A stretch of 64,000 bases of DNA from JAWLHA01 sp041690535 (GTDB lineage Bacteria > Pseudomonadota > Gammaproteobacteria > Thiohalomonadales > Thiohalomonadaceae): assembly GCA_041690535.1 (NCBI GenBank), contig JAWLHA010000002.1, forward strand, positions 1 through 64,000, read 5' to 3'. The notes below the pieces were generated by a model. That model saw only the letters and a program-made list of their open reading frames with translations, was not told the origin of the DNA and ran no database searches. Of this stretch, positions 40,653 to 50,323 are shown in pieces. The stretch's first letter is position 1. The number at the start of each line of letters is the position of its first letter. The position numbers and the translations under genes are program-made.

Positions 40653-41042
40653 TCATCTCTGCTCGGACCCAATGGCATCCCATGCCGATTTGATTTGCCC
40701 AAGAAGCCCGCTCACCTCTTCCAGCAGCGTGGAATCATTCTTGGCGTTGGCCTCTAACAGCCGCATCTCCATATATTCATAAAGCCGGTCCAGATTGGCG
40801 GCGATCTCCCCCCCCGCATCCTGGTTCAGACTTCCGCGCAAGCCTCCGATAATAGAAAGCGCCCAAGTGATATTGGTGCACTTTTCAGCCACTGCGCCGG
40901 CTTGCATTTGGGCCCGAGCAAGGTGAATCTTCTCCAGCGCCCCTTGCAGGAGCATTTGAATGAGCCGGTGGGGGGATGCCCCCTCAACGGATGTCTGCAC
41001 CCCCACTTTGCGGTACTGCTGCAAGGCACTATAAGCATTCAT
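40653..41042 (-). CDS. fliS: Flagellin export chaperone FliS
   Basis: The 129-aa protein has the FliS signatures NAYSALQQYRKVGVQTSVEGASPHRLIQMLLQGALEKIHLARAQM and LNQDAGGEIAANLDRLYEYMEMRLLEANAKND. It binds the flagellin C-terminus in the cytoplasm to prevent premature assembly. The ATG is preceded by GGGGAGAAG. It lies between fliD and fliT. Confidence 0.94.
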   Translation of the reverse strand: MNAYSALQQYRKVGVQTSVEGASPHRLIQMLLQGALEKIHLARAQMQAGAVAEKCTNITWALSIIGGLRGSLNQDAGGEIAANLDRLYEYMEMRLLEANAKNDSTLLEEVSGLLGQIKSAWDAIGSEQR

Positions 41043-41065
41043 GCGTCTTCTCCCCTCGAAATCCG

Positions 41066-42481
41066 TCAATCTTTCCGGTACGTGCCCGGCAGGTTGGCCA
41101 GTTGCAGGCCCAAATAAGTGCTGGTCGACTGCAACTGCCCCACCAGCGTATCCAAAGCGATGAATTGGTCCAGATAACGTCTTTCCAACGCTTCCAAGCG
41201 TCTACTCAGGCTCTCTCGCTGGTCTCCAATGTCCTCAACGCTTTCGTTGAGACCACCGATTCTCGATTCGAGAGAACCCGTGCTCCCCAGGTAGCCACTT
41301 AAAACTGTATCCAAGCGAGTGGCGATTCCTTCCTCGGACGCAAACAGCTGGGCGATCTCATCGAAATGGCTGTCCATTGCTTCGGACAACGCGGAATTGT
41401 CAAGGGCCAGTGTACCGTCGCGTTGAATCGCGACACCAATATCAGCCAAGGACGAGAGGGTGTTCTCATCTCCGGAAAGAAACCTGCCGAGTTCCTGGCG
41501 AGTTTGGGAACTGATGTTGCGCAGCGTCGCATCGCCTAGCAGCGCGCCTTTTTCCCCCGTCCCGGAGTTATACCGACCCAGCTCATCCATGGTCGCTTTC
41601 AGCTCGTTGAAGCTGTCCACGAAGCTCTTGACTGCTGATTTCACGCTGTCCGTGTCCAGGGCGACCGTAAGTTCCTCCACTGTCCCCGGCGAGGCCTTTG
41701 CCAGTTCCAGGGTCACCCCCTCGATTACATCGCTGAGACTGTTGGTGCCGCGGGTGACGGTGAGGCCATCCACCTTGACAGAGGCGTCCAACTCCGCCTC
41801 TGTTGCAAGAACCACCCCGTTGGCATCCACGTTTAACGTCGCCAGTCCCAGAACCGTTGCAGAATCCGTCGGGGTGCCCGCCTGATCGATGGTGCCCCCG
41901 AACTGCAGGCGGTCGGCATAGCCGGTTTCGGCAGCCGCGAGCACCAGCCGCTGCACACCGCCGTCGCCGTTGATGACCGTCGCCGATACGCCGGCACCAT
42001 TCTCTTTGGCCTGCCGGTTGATCTCGTCCCGAATCTCCTCCAGCGTCATAGCAGTGGAGAGATCCACGTCGACCGAGGCGGTGCCCACCGTGATTGTGAA
42101 GTTGTCTCCCGCCGTTCCGCCGAGTGTCGCGCCGCTCGCGAAGGTAGCTGAGCCGACCCGGTGCTCTTGTGCCAGCCGCAGTACCTCGATGGAGTAGGCA
42201 CCCGGCATTGCATCTGAGGCGGCGGTGGCGGTAAATACCTCTTTGTCACTGGTGGAGGCCGTCCGCCCCTGGAAAGCGGATAACTCACTCAAGCCTTCGA
42301 GGCTGGTTTGAAAATCCGCCAAGGCCGACTTCAGGGTGCCCAAGGCGGAGAGTTTGGTCTGAAAACCGGCTTCCTGGCGGTTCAACCGGGCTGCGGCAGG
42401 CTGCCCCTCGGCAGCGACCAGCTGGCCGACCAACCCCCGGATGTCCAACCCTGAACCGATACCTGAGGATGTGATGCCCAT
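41066..42481 (-). CDS. fliD: Flagellar filament cap protein FliD
   Basis: The 471-aa protein starts GITSSGIGSGLDIRGLVGQLVAAEGQPA, the standard FliD N-terminus. It has a central variable region and a coiled C-terminus (SRIGGLNESVEDIGDQRESLSRRLEALERRYLDQFIALDTLVGQLQSTSTYLGLQLANL). It caps the filament and folds incoming flagellin. Its position between flaG and fliS is typical. Confidence 0.95.
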   Translation of the reverse strand: MGITSSGIGSGLDIRGLVGQLVAAEGQPAAARLNRQEAGFQTKLSALGTLKSALADFQTSLEGLSELSAFQGRTASTSDKEVFTATAASDAMPGAYSIEVLRLAQEHRVGSATFASGATLGGTAGDNFTITVGTASVDVDLSTAMTLEEIRDEINRQAKENGAGVSATVINGDGGVQRLVLAAAETGYADRLQFGGTIDQAGTPTDSATVLGLATLNVDANGVVLATEAELDASVKVDGLTVTRGTNSLSDVIEGVTLELAKASPGTVEELTVALDTDSVKSAVKSFVDSFNELKATMDELGRYNSGTGEKGALLGDATLRNISSQTRQELGRFLSGDENTLSSLADIGVAIQRDGTLALDNSALSEAMDSHFDEIAQLFASEEGIATRLDTVLSGYLGSTGSLESRIGGLNESVEDIGDQRESLSRRLEALERRYLDQFIALDTLVGQLQSTSTYLGLQLANLPGTYRKD

Positions 42482-42496
42482 CGCAATGCCCTTGTC

Positions 42497-42868
42497 TTAA
42501 ACCTGTGCCCTGAACATCAGCCCTTCATCGCCCTCACGCAGGTATTGGGCCAATCGGAGGACCTCTTCAGGCGGGATCTGGCGAATCACCTCGTCAGTTT
42601 CCCGATCGATTACCTTGACCACCGTGCGCCCGGTGGTGTCATCCACTCTGAACTGCAGTTGCCGCTGGACGCTTTGGACGAAGCCGTTCAATTCATCCAC
42701 GGCCTGGCCCAACTCGGTTTGCGTAGGCGGCACCTGGGGCCCGCCTTGCTCCGCCTGCGACGGGGCGTCCTGGTGCGGCTCAGGCTTGTGGGGGTCCACC
42801 CGACTCGAGACCGGGCTCTGGCTCGGGCTCGGAATAAAGCGGGAATTTATCGACGAAATCTTGTCCAT
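42497..42868 (-). CDS. flaG: FlaG family protein
   Basis: The 123-aa protein has a Pro/Gln-rich N-terminus and a conserved C-terminal half (VDELNGFVQSVQRQLQFRVDDTTGRTVVKVIDRETDEVIRQIPPEEVLRLAQYL). This is the FlaG domain, which influences filament length in several bacteria. It lies between fliC and fliD, as in Pseudomonas and Vibrio. Confidence 0.92.
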   Translation of the reverse strand: MDKISSINSRFIPSPSQSPVSSRVDPHKPEPHQDAPSQAEQGGPQVPPTQTELGQAVDELNGFVQSVQRQLQFRVDDTTGRTVVKVIDRETDEVIRQIPPEEVLRLAQYLREGDEGLMFRAQV

Positions 42869-42889
42869 GGCTCTTCACCCTTACCGAAT

Positions 42890-42911
42890 CCCGGGGCCTT
42901 ACGGCCCCGGG
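42890..42911 (-). other. Hairpin between fliC and flaG
   Basis: A perfect 9-bp stem CCCGGGGCC / GGCCCCGGG lies 10 bases after the fliC stop. It has no T-run, so it is more likely an attenuating or 3'-protecting structure that makes fliC mRNA exceed flaG-fliD than a full terminator. Confidence 0.5.
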
Positions 42912-42921
42912 AACTCCGGCA

Positions 42922-44352
42922 CTACTGCAGGAGTGACAGCACGCTCTGGGGGGCCGCGTTGGCCTGGGCGAGCATCGCGGTACCCGCCTGCTGCAGGATC
43001 TGGCCGCGGGTCAGGTTGGCCGTTTCCGCCGCAAAGTCAGCGTCCAGGATCCGCGAGCGGGCAGCCGAGACGTTTTCGCTCACGCTCTGCAGATTAGCGA
43101 TGGTCGATTCGAAGCGGTTCTGCACTGCACCAAGAGTCGCCCGAGTATCGGAGATGAAGGCAAGCGCACCGTCGATGATTGAAATCGCATCGTTGGCACC
43201 GCTTTGGGTTCCGACGTTAACCGAGCTTACCGCAGTGAGTGAGCTGGAGGCCGTGGCGGCGCCAAAGTAACCGGCCGCTTCCAATCCGCCTTCCACGTCC
43301 GAGAGGCTGAAGGAGGAGGAGGAATTCAGGGTCAGCGAGCCTGAAACAGTACCCGAAGCTGCGGCCGCAACGGCGTTTCCGTCCATCGTCAAAGCCTGGC
43401 CGGCTGCATCATTGGTGATCGTGATGTCATACCCGTCCTCATTGGTAAGGGTGATGGTACCGGCATCAGCGGTGGCAGTAATGCCGGTGGTGGCAGTGAC
43501 ATCATTGATCTTCTGAGCAAGCCCGGACAGGTCAGAGGTGCTCGCCACTGTTACATCGATGGTAACGCCTGCTCCCTCGTTCTTGCCTTCCAGCGTGAAC
43601 TTGACTGCGCCCGCAGTAGCGACGGTCAGCGTGGATTCCGTGCGAGCCGACGCACTGACACCTGTGCTGGAGGTCACGGCATTCACGGCAGAGGCCACAT
43701 CGCGCATAGACGCTGCGGCTGCGATGGCTCCTGTGGTAGCAGAGCCCAATGACCCGGTGATCACAATGCCATCGGCGTCGCCGGTGATCCCAGTGTTGGT
43801 CGCCGCCCCAACAAACTGGTCACCACCCGTAACAGTGTTCGAGCCCATATCCCCCGACGAAGCGGCTCCCAAGCCAAAAGAGATGGTCTCGTTGGCCATC
43901 GCACCGACCTGGAATTTCTGGGCGCTAAAGGTGCCGTCGAACAGGCTCTTACCGTTGAAGGTGGTGTTGCTGGCGATGCGGTCGAGCTCCGCTTTGAGCT
44001 GTACCACCTCTTTCTGCACATTGGCCCGGTCGTTGGCGCTATTGGAGTCGTTTGCCGACTGGACGGCCAGTTCGCGCATACGCTGCAGAATGTTGCCCGA
44101 CTCTTGCAGGGCACCTTCGGCCGTCTGCGCCAGCGAGATGCCATCGTTGGCATTACGCACGGCCTGGTTCAGGCCGCGGATTTGGGAGGTCATTCGGTCG
44201 GAAATGGCCAGACCCGCCGCGTCATCCTTGGCGCTGTTGATGCGCAGGCCGCTGGAGAGGCGCTGCATGGAGGTCTGCAGGGTGCTTTGCGACTTGCCCA
44301 GGTTGCGCTGGGCGGTCAGCGACATGACATTGGTGTTGATTACGGAAGCCAT
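42922..44352 (-). CDS. fliC: Flagellin FliC
   Basis: The 476-aa flagellin has conserved D0/D1 ends: INTNVMSLTAQRNLGKSQSTLQTSMQRLSSGLRINSAKDDAAGLAISDRM at the N-terminus and TLGAVQNRFESTIANLQSVSENVSAARSRILDADFAAETANLTRGQILQQAG at the C-terminus. The middle (about 165-385) is Ala/Thr/Ser/Gly-rich and variable. It is the only flagellin here. A sigma28-type promoter, a 5' UTR hairpin (44377-44391) and AAGGAG precede it. Confidence 0.97.
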   Translation of the reverse strand: MASVINTNVMSLTAQRNLGKSQSTLQTSMQRLSSGLRINSAKDDAAGLAISDRMTSQIRGLNQAVRNANDGISLAQTAEGALQESGNILQRMRELAVQSANDSNSANDRANVQKEVVQLKAELDRIASNTTFNGKSLFDGTFSAQKFQVGAMANETISFGLGAASSGDMGSNTVTGGDQFVGAATNTGITGDADGIVITGSLGSATTGAIAAAASMRDVASAVNAVTSSTGVSASARTESTLTVATAGAVKFTLEGKNEGAGVTIDVTVASTSDLSGLAQKINDVTATTGITATADAGTITLTNEDGYDITITNDAAGQALTMDGNAVAAAASGTVSGSLTLNSSSSFSLSDVEGGLEAAGYFGAATASSSLTAVSSVNVGTQSGANDAISIIDGALAFISDTRATLGAVQNRFESTIANLQSVSENVSAARSRILDADFAAETANLTRGQILQQAGTAMLAQANAAPQSVLSLLQ

Positions 44353-44446
44353 GACTGCTTCTCCTTAACTTCTGCACCGGCCTCGGGCCGGCTGTTTTTA
44401 CTTAGCGGATACATTCGCTACCGAATGTTCACCGCTCCCGACCTAT

Positions 44447-44473
44447 TTATCGGCCCCCCCCGGTCAGACTTTA
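44447..44473 (-). promoter_or_regulatory. Sigma28 (FliA) promoter of fliC
   Basis: TAAA-N15-GCCGATAA on the minus strand is an exact match to the FliA consensus boxes and spacing. It lies 95 bases before the fliC ATG. Confidence 0.9.
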
Positions 44474-44933
44474 GGGTTTCTTCTACTTCGGGCCGTTTGG
44501 CCACTTGGCCGGCGCCCGGACGTGCTCCGTACCCCCATCAGGCAGCCCATCCAAGCGGTACTGCTTGCCCTCGGCAGGGAGTCGGCCAGAGCCTCCATTC
44601 CTCTAACCACTTTCCGGCCATTAGGGCCCAGGCAACCCGGGCGACGCCCTTTCTTGAGGGTCTCGTCAGGATCAGCAGAGGGTCCTACCTTGGGCGGGCA
44701 AAACGGAGGGCGCCAATTCAAAGCTTCAGGAGATCAGGTGCGCTGCGCCGACGGCGCCCCCTCTTTACGAGGCACCTTGGGCGGCGCAACCGAGGGGACT
44801 GACCAGCCCCATGCGTCTTTCCGGGGTAGGGTGAGGATACTCTGGAGCGCCCAACGCCCCGAGTTCGGGGCGACTGCGGTCGGGAGCGCTCGAGTGCCGA
44901 CTGCAGTCAGGTTGGAAACTCCTTTGGCCGCAA
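44474..44933. other. Non-coding spacer between fliC promoter and flgL
   Basis: No gene is supported in about 460 bases. A perfect palindromic stem CGCCCCGA / TCGGGGCG (44855-44872) follows flgL and may end or protect its mRNA. I see no copy of the MITE families here. Confidence 0.45.
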
Positions 44934-46172
44934 TCAGATGTAGTTGAAAAGCGACATGCCCTGCACCTTGACATAGGTCTTCTGTGCCGCGTCCAGGGTC
45001 ATCAACTCCTGGTTCATGCGGCTGATGGCCTCCGCATAGTCAAGGTCGCGGACTTCGGCCAGCAGTGAGTTGACCCGAAGTTGATGGTCCTCGTTGACGT
45101 TGCGTTGCGAATCCACGGTGCTGAGCCGGGCCCCGATCTCGGCGCGGATATCCACTATATGCCCAAGGGCGTTATCAAGACCCTGCAAAAGCCGGTTCAC
45201 GTCACTGTGGAAGCGGGCGCTGTCGGCAGGCTGCCCGCCCCCCTGCTCCAGCGTGCTGGCCAGCTGATAGACCGTGGCGAAGAGCGCCTCCGGCTCGCTG
45301 GGAGTCACGGTGAACTGATCACCGGGCTGGGGCTCGCCACGTATTTCCACCTCCATCCCGGCAAACCCGATGGATTGGCCACTCACGAAGGCCGGTGCAT
45401 CAAGCGCGGGGTCCGCAGGCGGCACGGGGGTCACCTGGCCACTGTTCACCCCATCGATTCGGTACCCCAGCTCCCCGGCGGCATTGGTGACGAAGCTGAT
45501 GGTGTAGTCATCCTCCACATAAGCGGCGGGGGCGGTGATGCTCCCCACCCCAATCACGCCGGTCCCGGCGTTGGTATCCGCGGCGCGGGCGACAAAGGTT
45601 CCGTTGCCGTTGAGGATGGCCATGAAGACCTCCGCCCCGGAATGAGAGGCGCCGAGCTGAGTCCGCGGCCCCACCAGGATGTCACGCTGCCCCTGGTCCC
45701 CGGCGTAGGTGAAGCCCCCGCGGCCATCATGGGCAAACGGCTGGGTATGGACCTCGTAGCCCGAGAAGAGGTATTCCCCATTGAGGTCTTTGGAGTTGGC
45801 CAGGCGCACCAACCCGTCGAGCTGCTCCCGGAGCTCCAGTGCGATGGCACCGCGATCCTGCGAGGTCAGGGTGTCGTTGTTTCCCCGCACCGTCAGTTCC
45901 CGGATCCGCTGAAGAGACTCGGTCACGCTTTGCAGCACCCCCTCTTCGTAGCCCAGGCGGTTCTCGACGGTGTCGGTGTTCTTCTGATACTGCTCGGTCA
46001 TCTGCAGTTCGCGCTGCAGGGCGACGATCTGCGCCGCCGCTGCGGGGTCGTCCGCTGGGACCACCACCCGTCGACCGGTCGCGATCTGCTCCTGGGTCTT
46101 GGAGAGCCTGGCCTGCTGCTCCAGCATCCCAGAGATCGCCCGTTGGAACATCTGATGTGTCGACACGCGCAT
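44934..46172 (-). CDS. flgL: Hook-filament junction protein FlgL
   Basis: The 412-aa protein has a flagellin-like N-terminus (RVSTHQMFQRAISGMLEQQARLSKTQEQIATGRRVVVPADDPAAAAQI) and C-terminus (SQRNVNEDHQLRVNSLLAEVRDLDYAEAISRMNQELMTLDAAQKTYVKVQGMSLFNYI). It forms the second junction zone between hook and filament. It starts ten bases after flgK and ends the flgB-L series. Confidence 0.95.
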   Translation of the reverse strand: MRVSTHQMFQRAISGMLEQQARLSKTQEQIATGRRVVVPADDPAAAAQIVALQRELQMTEQYQKNTDTVENRLGYEEGVLQSVTESLQRIRELTVRGNNDTLTSQDRGAIALELREQLDGLVRLANSKDLNGEYLFSGYEVHTQPFAHDGRGGFTYAGDQGQRDILVGPRTQLGASHSGAEVFMAILNGNGTFVARAADTNAGTGVIGVGSITAPAAYVEDDYTISFVTNAAGELGYRIDGVNSGQVTPVPPADPALDAPAFVSGQSIGFAGMEVEIRGEPQPGDQFTVTPSEPEALFATVYQLASTLEQGGGQPADSARFHSDVNRLLQGLDNALGHIVDIRAEIGARLSTVDSQRNVNEDHQLRVNSLLAEVRDLDYAEAISRMNQELMTLDAAQKTYVKVQGMSLFNYI

Positions 46173-46182
46173 GTTCGGAACC

Positions 46183-48075
46183 TCAGAAAGAGCGAAGCAG
46201 TGTCTGGAACATATCCTGCGCAGCGGAAACCACCTTCGCTGCCGCTTGATAGGCCTGCTGATACTTGATCAGCGTGGCGGCCTCTTCGTCCAGATTGACT
46301 CCCGAGATGTTGTCGAATGCGGACTGGGCATGCTCCAGCACGGCCTCGCGGGCATCGCGGCTCATCTGGGCCGTGTAAGTCTTCGTCCCCAGCCCGCTCA
46401 CCATCTCCCCGTAGGCCTGCTGGTAGGTGGTGGTGCCGTTGTCGAGCACCCGCCGGTTCTGCAGACCGGCCAGGCTGAGGGCGTTCTCATTGTTGCCCGG
46501 GCCCCCGCTTTTGACACGGAATACATCCCCCGGGTTTGCTGAACCACTGATCTGAACCCGCCAGCCGTTGTAGTCGATGTTCCCACCGTCGACGTAAGCG
46601 ACGCCAGTCGCCAGGACGCTACCGGCCGTCTCATCGACGACGTCATAGACGCCGGGCGCCGTGAACTGGATGCGGACGGTGTTGAGCAGCGCAGGGTCGG
46701 TCCCATCCAGGATGCCGCTGGCGCTTATGGTTCCGGAGCCCTTGTTAGCAATGTCCTCGCTGACGTAGGCGACCGAGGCTGCGGCAACACGCCGTGTATC
46801 AGAGATATTCAGCCCCAGTTCGCTCGCCCCCCGGCGGGTAGGCTGAACGAGAAAGCGATCACCCGCATTGGCACCGGCGGAAACGACGATGCTGAGACCT
46901 TCGGCCGTCAACGGATCGGCAGCAGAGCCGCTTCCTGAAAGGGAGACGGCTTCTCCCGTTTCGAACCGCTCCATCGACCAGGTTGCGCCGTCAAAACGCA
47001 GCACATAGTCCGAGGTGCCCAGGGTGGAGACATCGGTGATGGCGGCATCCACCGTGGCCGCGCCGGTGTTGTCCGGATGAGTGGTCACCCCAGGGGTGGC
47101 AACTTCAAAGAAGTCCGTGCCCAATTCGCCATAGAGATCCACGCCCTGTCCGTGCTGCGCATTGAAATCACTCCCCAGGGCAATGGCAAGGCGGCCGAGA
47201 TCATTCCTTACCGGATCGGCCACTTCCCGGCGGAAAGTAAGGGCGCCACCCAAGATCCCGCCGCTCAGCTGTTTCGAGATGTTGAACGCGCCGTCGTCAC
47301 TTGTGTAACCGACCTCACTGCGGGAGGGATCAAGGGGATTGTTGAGAACGACCAGCCGCTCGACTTCCGCCCCGACGACCAACCTTTGGCCATTGCCGAT
47401 GCTGACGCTGACTGTGCCGTCCCCCTGGTTCACAACCTGAACGGCAACATGCTCCGACAGCTTCTTGATCAAGAGATCACGCTGGTCGAGAAGGTCATTG
47501 GGTGCCTGGCCGTTGGTACCGAACTCAGCAATGCTCCGATTCAACTCGCCAATCGAACCAGCCAACTGATTGATTTCACTGACCGAAGTGGCTATCTGGC
47601 TATTGGTCTCCTCGGCCACCCCTTCGATGTAGGCGTCAATCTCCCGGAAACGGTCCACCAGAGATTGAGACTCGGAAAGCAGCACTTGGCGTGCGGAAGT
47701 TGAGGCGGGATCATTTGCCACTTCTTGAATAGCGTCGAAAAACCCCTGCAGACGAGTGGCCAGCCCCACATCAGGATCAGCAAAGATGTTGCTCAGGTGT
47801 TCCGCATACTTGTGATAAGTCATTGCTTCTTGGAGGGAAGCTGTATTGGTACGCACCTGGCCCGCCAAGTGCTCATCATAAAGCCGTTTGATCCCCCCGA
47901 TTTCGACCCCTGAGCCACCGAGCCGGGCCGCCAACCCCTCTGGAACGCGGGCAACGAAATCGACCGTTTGCCGACTGTAACCCTCGGTATTCGCGTTGGC
48001 GATATTGTGGGACACGACGTTCAACGCCCGCTGATAGGCCAGAAGTGCCGACGTGCCGTTGGTGAGAATACTCAT
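46183..48075 (-). CDS. flgK: Hook-filament junction protein FlgK
   Basis: The 630-aa protein starts SILTNGTSALLAYQRALNVVSHNIANANTEGYSRQTVDF, the FlgK/rod-hook family N-terminus. It ends ISGVNLDEEAATLIKYQQAYQAAAKVVSAAQDMFQTLL. It forms the first junction zone. GGAGGGG precedes the ATG. Length is within the range for marine and environmental gammaproteobacteria. Confidence 0.96.
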   Translation of the reverse strand: MSILTNGTSALLAYQRALNVVSHNIANANTEGYSRQTVDFVARVPEGLAARLGGSGVEIGGIKRLYDEHLAGQVRTNTASLQEAMTYHKYAEHLSNIFADPDVGLATRLQGFFDAIQEVANDPASTSARQVLLSESQSLVDRFREIDAYIEGVAEETNSQIATSVSEINQLAGSIGELNRSIAEFGTNGQAPNDLLDQRDLLIKKLSEHVAVQVVNQGDGTVSVSIGNGQRLVVGAEVERLVVLNNPLDPSRSEVGYTSDDGAFNISKQLSGGILGGALTFRREVADPVRNDLGRLAIALGSDFNAQHGQGVDLYGELGTDFFEVATPGVTTHPDNTGAATVDAAITDVSTLGTSDYVLRFDGATWSMERFETGEAVSLSGSGSAADPLTAEGLSIVVSAGANAGDRFLVQPTRRGASELGLNISDTRRVAAASVAYVSEDIANKGSGTISASGILDGTDPALLNTVRIQFTAPGVYDVVDETAGSVLATGVAYVDGGNIDYNGWRVQISGSANPGDVFRVKSGGPGNNENALSLAGLQNRRVLDNGTTTYQQAYGEMVSGLGTKTYTAQMSRDAREAVLEHAQSAFDNISGVNLDEEAATLIKYQQAYQAAAKVVSAAQDMFQTLLRSF

Positions 48076-48107
48076 TTGCTCGCCCCTCCAGGCTCATTAT
48101 CGGCGGA

Positions 48108-49046
48108 CTAACCAGAAACTTTAGTGCCCGCTTCCTGCAGCACGGTTCGGTCCAAAATGGCGCCAATCTTCTCTGCATACTTCGGGTCGGTGGCGTAGCC
48201 GGCGGCATGGAGTTCCGCAATGAAGGCCTTGGGGTCATTCCCCTCGGCCAGTGCCTTCTCGTAGCGGGGGCTCGACAGCAGGAATGCCGCGTAGTCGTCG
48301 AAGCTCTGGCTGTAGGAGTCGTAGGCCCGGAAGGGGGCCATCTCCTGCTGCGCCACGCCGTTGCGGAATTCCAGGGTGGATTTGGCCACTCGTGCCCCCT
48401 CCCAGCGGTGGTCCGCCTTGATGTTGAACAGGTTGAAGCTGCTGCGCCCGTCCGGGTGGCGGATCACCTTCTTGCCCCACCCGGTCTCCAACGCGGCCTG
48501 AGCGAGCAGGGCCTCCGGGGCGACTCCGAGCCGGGCAGCCGTGCGCTCCGCATGGGGACGCAGGGCGCGGATGAACCCCTGAGGCGAGTCCCACCCCTCC
48601 TGCTCCGGCGCACCGGCCTGCGCTGCGTCACTCTCCCCCGTCCCCGTCGGGCCGGCGCTCTCTAACCGCAAGGCCTCCTGCAGCCGAAAGGTGGCGTGTC
48701 CCCGCGCCGGCACTTGGTAGGCGCTCGCGGCCCCCGTCCCCTCCTCCGGGCTTGAGTCCGCCCCCCCCAACTGCCGCACCAGCAAATCAGCCAACCCAAG
48801 CCCCTGCCGGCCACTGGTCAGCTCCAGGGCCATCTGCTTGTCGAACATGTCGCGATAGAGCTCTCCCCCCTCGCTGTCGAAGATCCCCTCCGCCAGCTGG
48901 GCATCGCGCATGCTCTTCAGCATCATCTGCAGATAGATGGCCTCGAACTGCCTGGCCACTTCCTTCAGAGCTTCGGGCGAATTCTCCTTCGCCTCGCGCC
49001 GAAGGTTGGCGAGGCCGCTGAATTCGGTGTAGATGGGAGCGGTCAT
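48108..49046 (-). CDS. flgJ: Flagellar rod assembly protein/muramidase FlgJ
   Basis: The 312-aa two-domain protein has an N-terminal rod-cap domain (FEAIYLQMMLKSMRDAQLAEG, YRDMFDKQMALELTSGRQGLGLADLLVRQL). The C-terminal glucosaminidase-type domain (residues ~155-305, LGVAPEALLAQAALETGWGKKVIR, SFNLFNIKADHRWEG) cuts peptidoglycan for rod passage. The fused muramidase is typical of beta- and gammaproteobacteria. Confidence 0.95.
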   Translation of the reverse strand: MTAPIYTEFSGLANLRREAKENSPEALKEVARQFEAIYLQMMLKSMRDAQLAEGIFDSEGGELYRDMFDKQMALELTSGRQGLGLADLLVRQLGGADSSPEEGTGAASAYQVPARGHATFRLQEALRLESAGPTGTGESDAAQAGAPEQEGWDSPQGFIRALRPHAERTAARLGVAPEALLAQAALETGWGKKVIRHPDGRSSFNLFNIKADHRWEGARVAKSTLEFRNGVAQQEMAPFRAYDSYSQSFDDYAAFLLSSPRYEKALAEGNDPKAFIAELHAAGYATDPKYAEKIGAILDRTVLQEAGTKVSG

Positions 49047-49072
49047 GGGGCGTCGGTCGAGGCGATAAGCGC

Positions 49073-50209
49073 TTAAATCACTATCAGTTCCGCGCGCAAC
49101 GCCCCAGCCTGCTTCAAGGCCTCAAGGATCGCCACCAGATCTCCCGGCGCTGCACCGACCTGGTTCACCGCTCGGACGATCTCGTCCAGGCTCACGCCGG
49201 GGTCGAAGAGGAACATGCGGTTGTTCTCCTGCTCGATGCGGATGTCGCTGCGGGGGACCACGGCGGTCTCACCGCCGGAGAAGGGGGCGGGCTGGCTGAC
49301 GGCGGGCCGTTCGCTGATGGTGACGGTCATGTTGCCGTGGGCCACGGCCGCGGGCATCACCTTGACGTGCTGGCCGATCACCACCGTGCCGGTCCGGGAG
49401 TTGACGATGATCCTGGCGGCGGCCTCGCCGGGCTGGACCTCGATGTTCTCCAGCATGGCCACGAACGAGACCCGCTGGGCGGGGTCCATGGGGGCGTTGA
49501 CCCGCACCGAGGTGGCATCCTGCGCCTGGGCGGTGCCGGGGCCAATCATCCGGTTGATGGCTTCCACCACCCGCGTGGCCGAGGTGAAGTCGGCGGTATG
49601 CAGGTTCAGCACCACGCTGGGGCCGCTATCAAACGCGGTGGGCACACTGCGCTCCACGCTGGCGCCGTTGGGAATGCGCCCGACGCTCGGGACGTTGACG
49701 GTGATCCGGGAGCCGTCATTGCCCGAGGCGCCGAAACCGCCCACGATGAGATTTCCCTGGGCCATGGCGTAGACCTGCCCATCGGCCCCCTTGAGGGGGG
49801 TCATCAACAGGGTGCCGCCCCGCAGGCTCTTGGCATTGCCCACCGAGGAGACGGTGACGTCGATGGACTGACCGGGCTTGGAGAAGGGCGGCAGATCGGC
49901 GCTGACCATCACCGCCGCCACGTTCTTGAGCTGCGGATTGGTGTTGGGCGGCAGGGTGATCCCGAGCTGCAAGAGCATGCTCTTCAGGCTCTGCACCGTG
50001 AAGGGGGTCTGGGTGGTCTGGTCACCGGTGCCGTCCAGCCCCACCACCAACCCATAGCCGATGAGCTGGTTGCTGCGCACGCCGGCCACGGAGGCGATGT
50101 CCTTCACCCGCTCGGCGTTCGCGACAGTGGTCAGTGCCAATCCGCTGCCGATCAGCATCACTGCGGCGAGGATGCGCACTCCCCTGAATACTTCTTTTTT
50201 GCTACGCAT
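49073..50209 (-). CDS. flgI: Flagellar P-ring protein FlgI
   Basis: The 378-aa protein has a cleavable signal peptide (about residues 1-31, ending ANA) and the FlgI signatures RVKDIASVAGVRSNQLIGYGLVVGLDGTGDQTTQTPFT and VNAPMDPAQRVSFVAMLENIEVQPGEAAARIIVNSRTGTVVIG. It forms the periplasmic P ring around the rod. AGGGTGAGG precedes the ATG. Confidence 0.96.
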   Translation of the reverse strand: MRSKKEVFRGVRILAAVMLIGSGLALTTVANAERVKDIASVAGVRSNQLIGYGLVVGLDGTGDQTTQTPFTVQSLKSMLLQLGITLPPNTNPQLKNVAAVMVSADLPPFSKPGQSIDVTVSSVGNAKSLRGGTLLMTPLKGADGQVYAMAQGNLIVGGFGASGNDGSRITVNVPSVGRIPNGASVERSVPTAFDSGPSVVLNLHTADFTSATRVVEAINRMIGPGTAQAQDATSVRVNAPMDPAQRVSFVAMLENIEVQPGEAAARIIVNSRTGTVVIGQHVKVMPAAVAHGNMTVTISERPAVSQPAPFSGGETAVVPRSDIRIEQENNRMFLFDPGVSLDEIVRAVNQVGAAPGDLVAILEALKQAGALRAELIVI

Positions 50210-50323
50210 GTTGCCTCACCCTCTAGGAACGATTCTGCTCCGTTTGAAGCCGTTTTGTCAGGCGGCGGCGCGGGTGCCGCGCTCCCCTGACCTGCGACCT
50301 GCTCTCGAGCTCCATGCCTCACA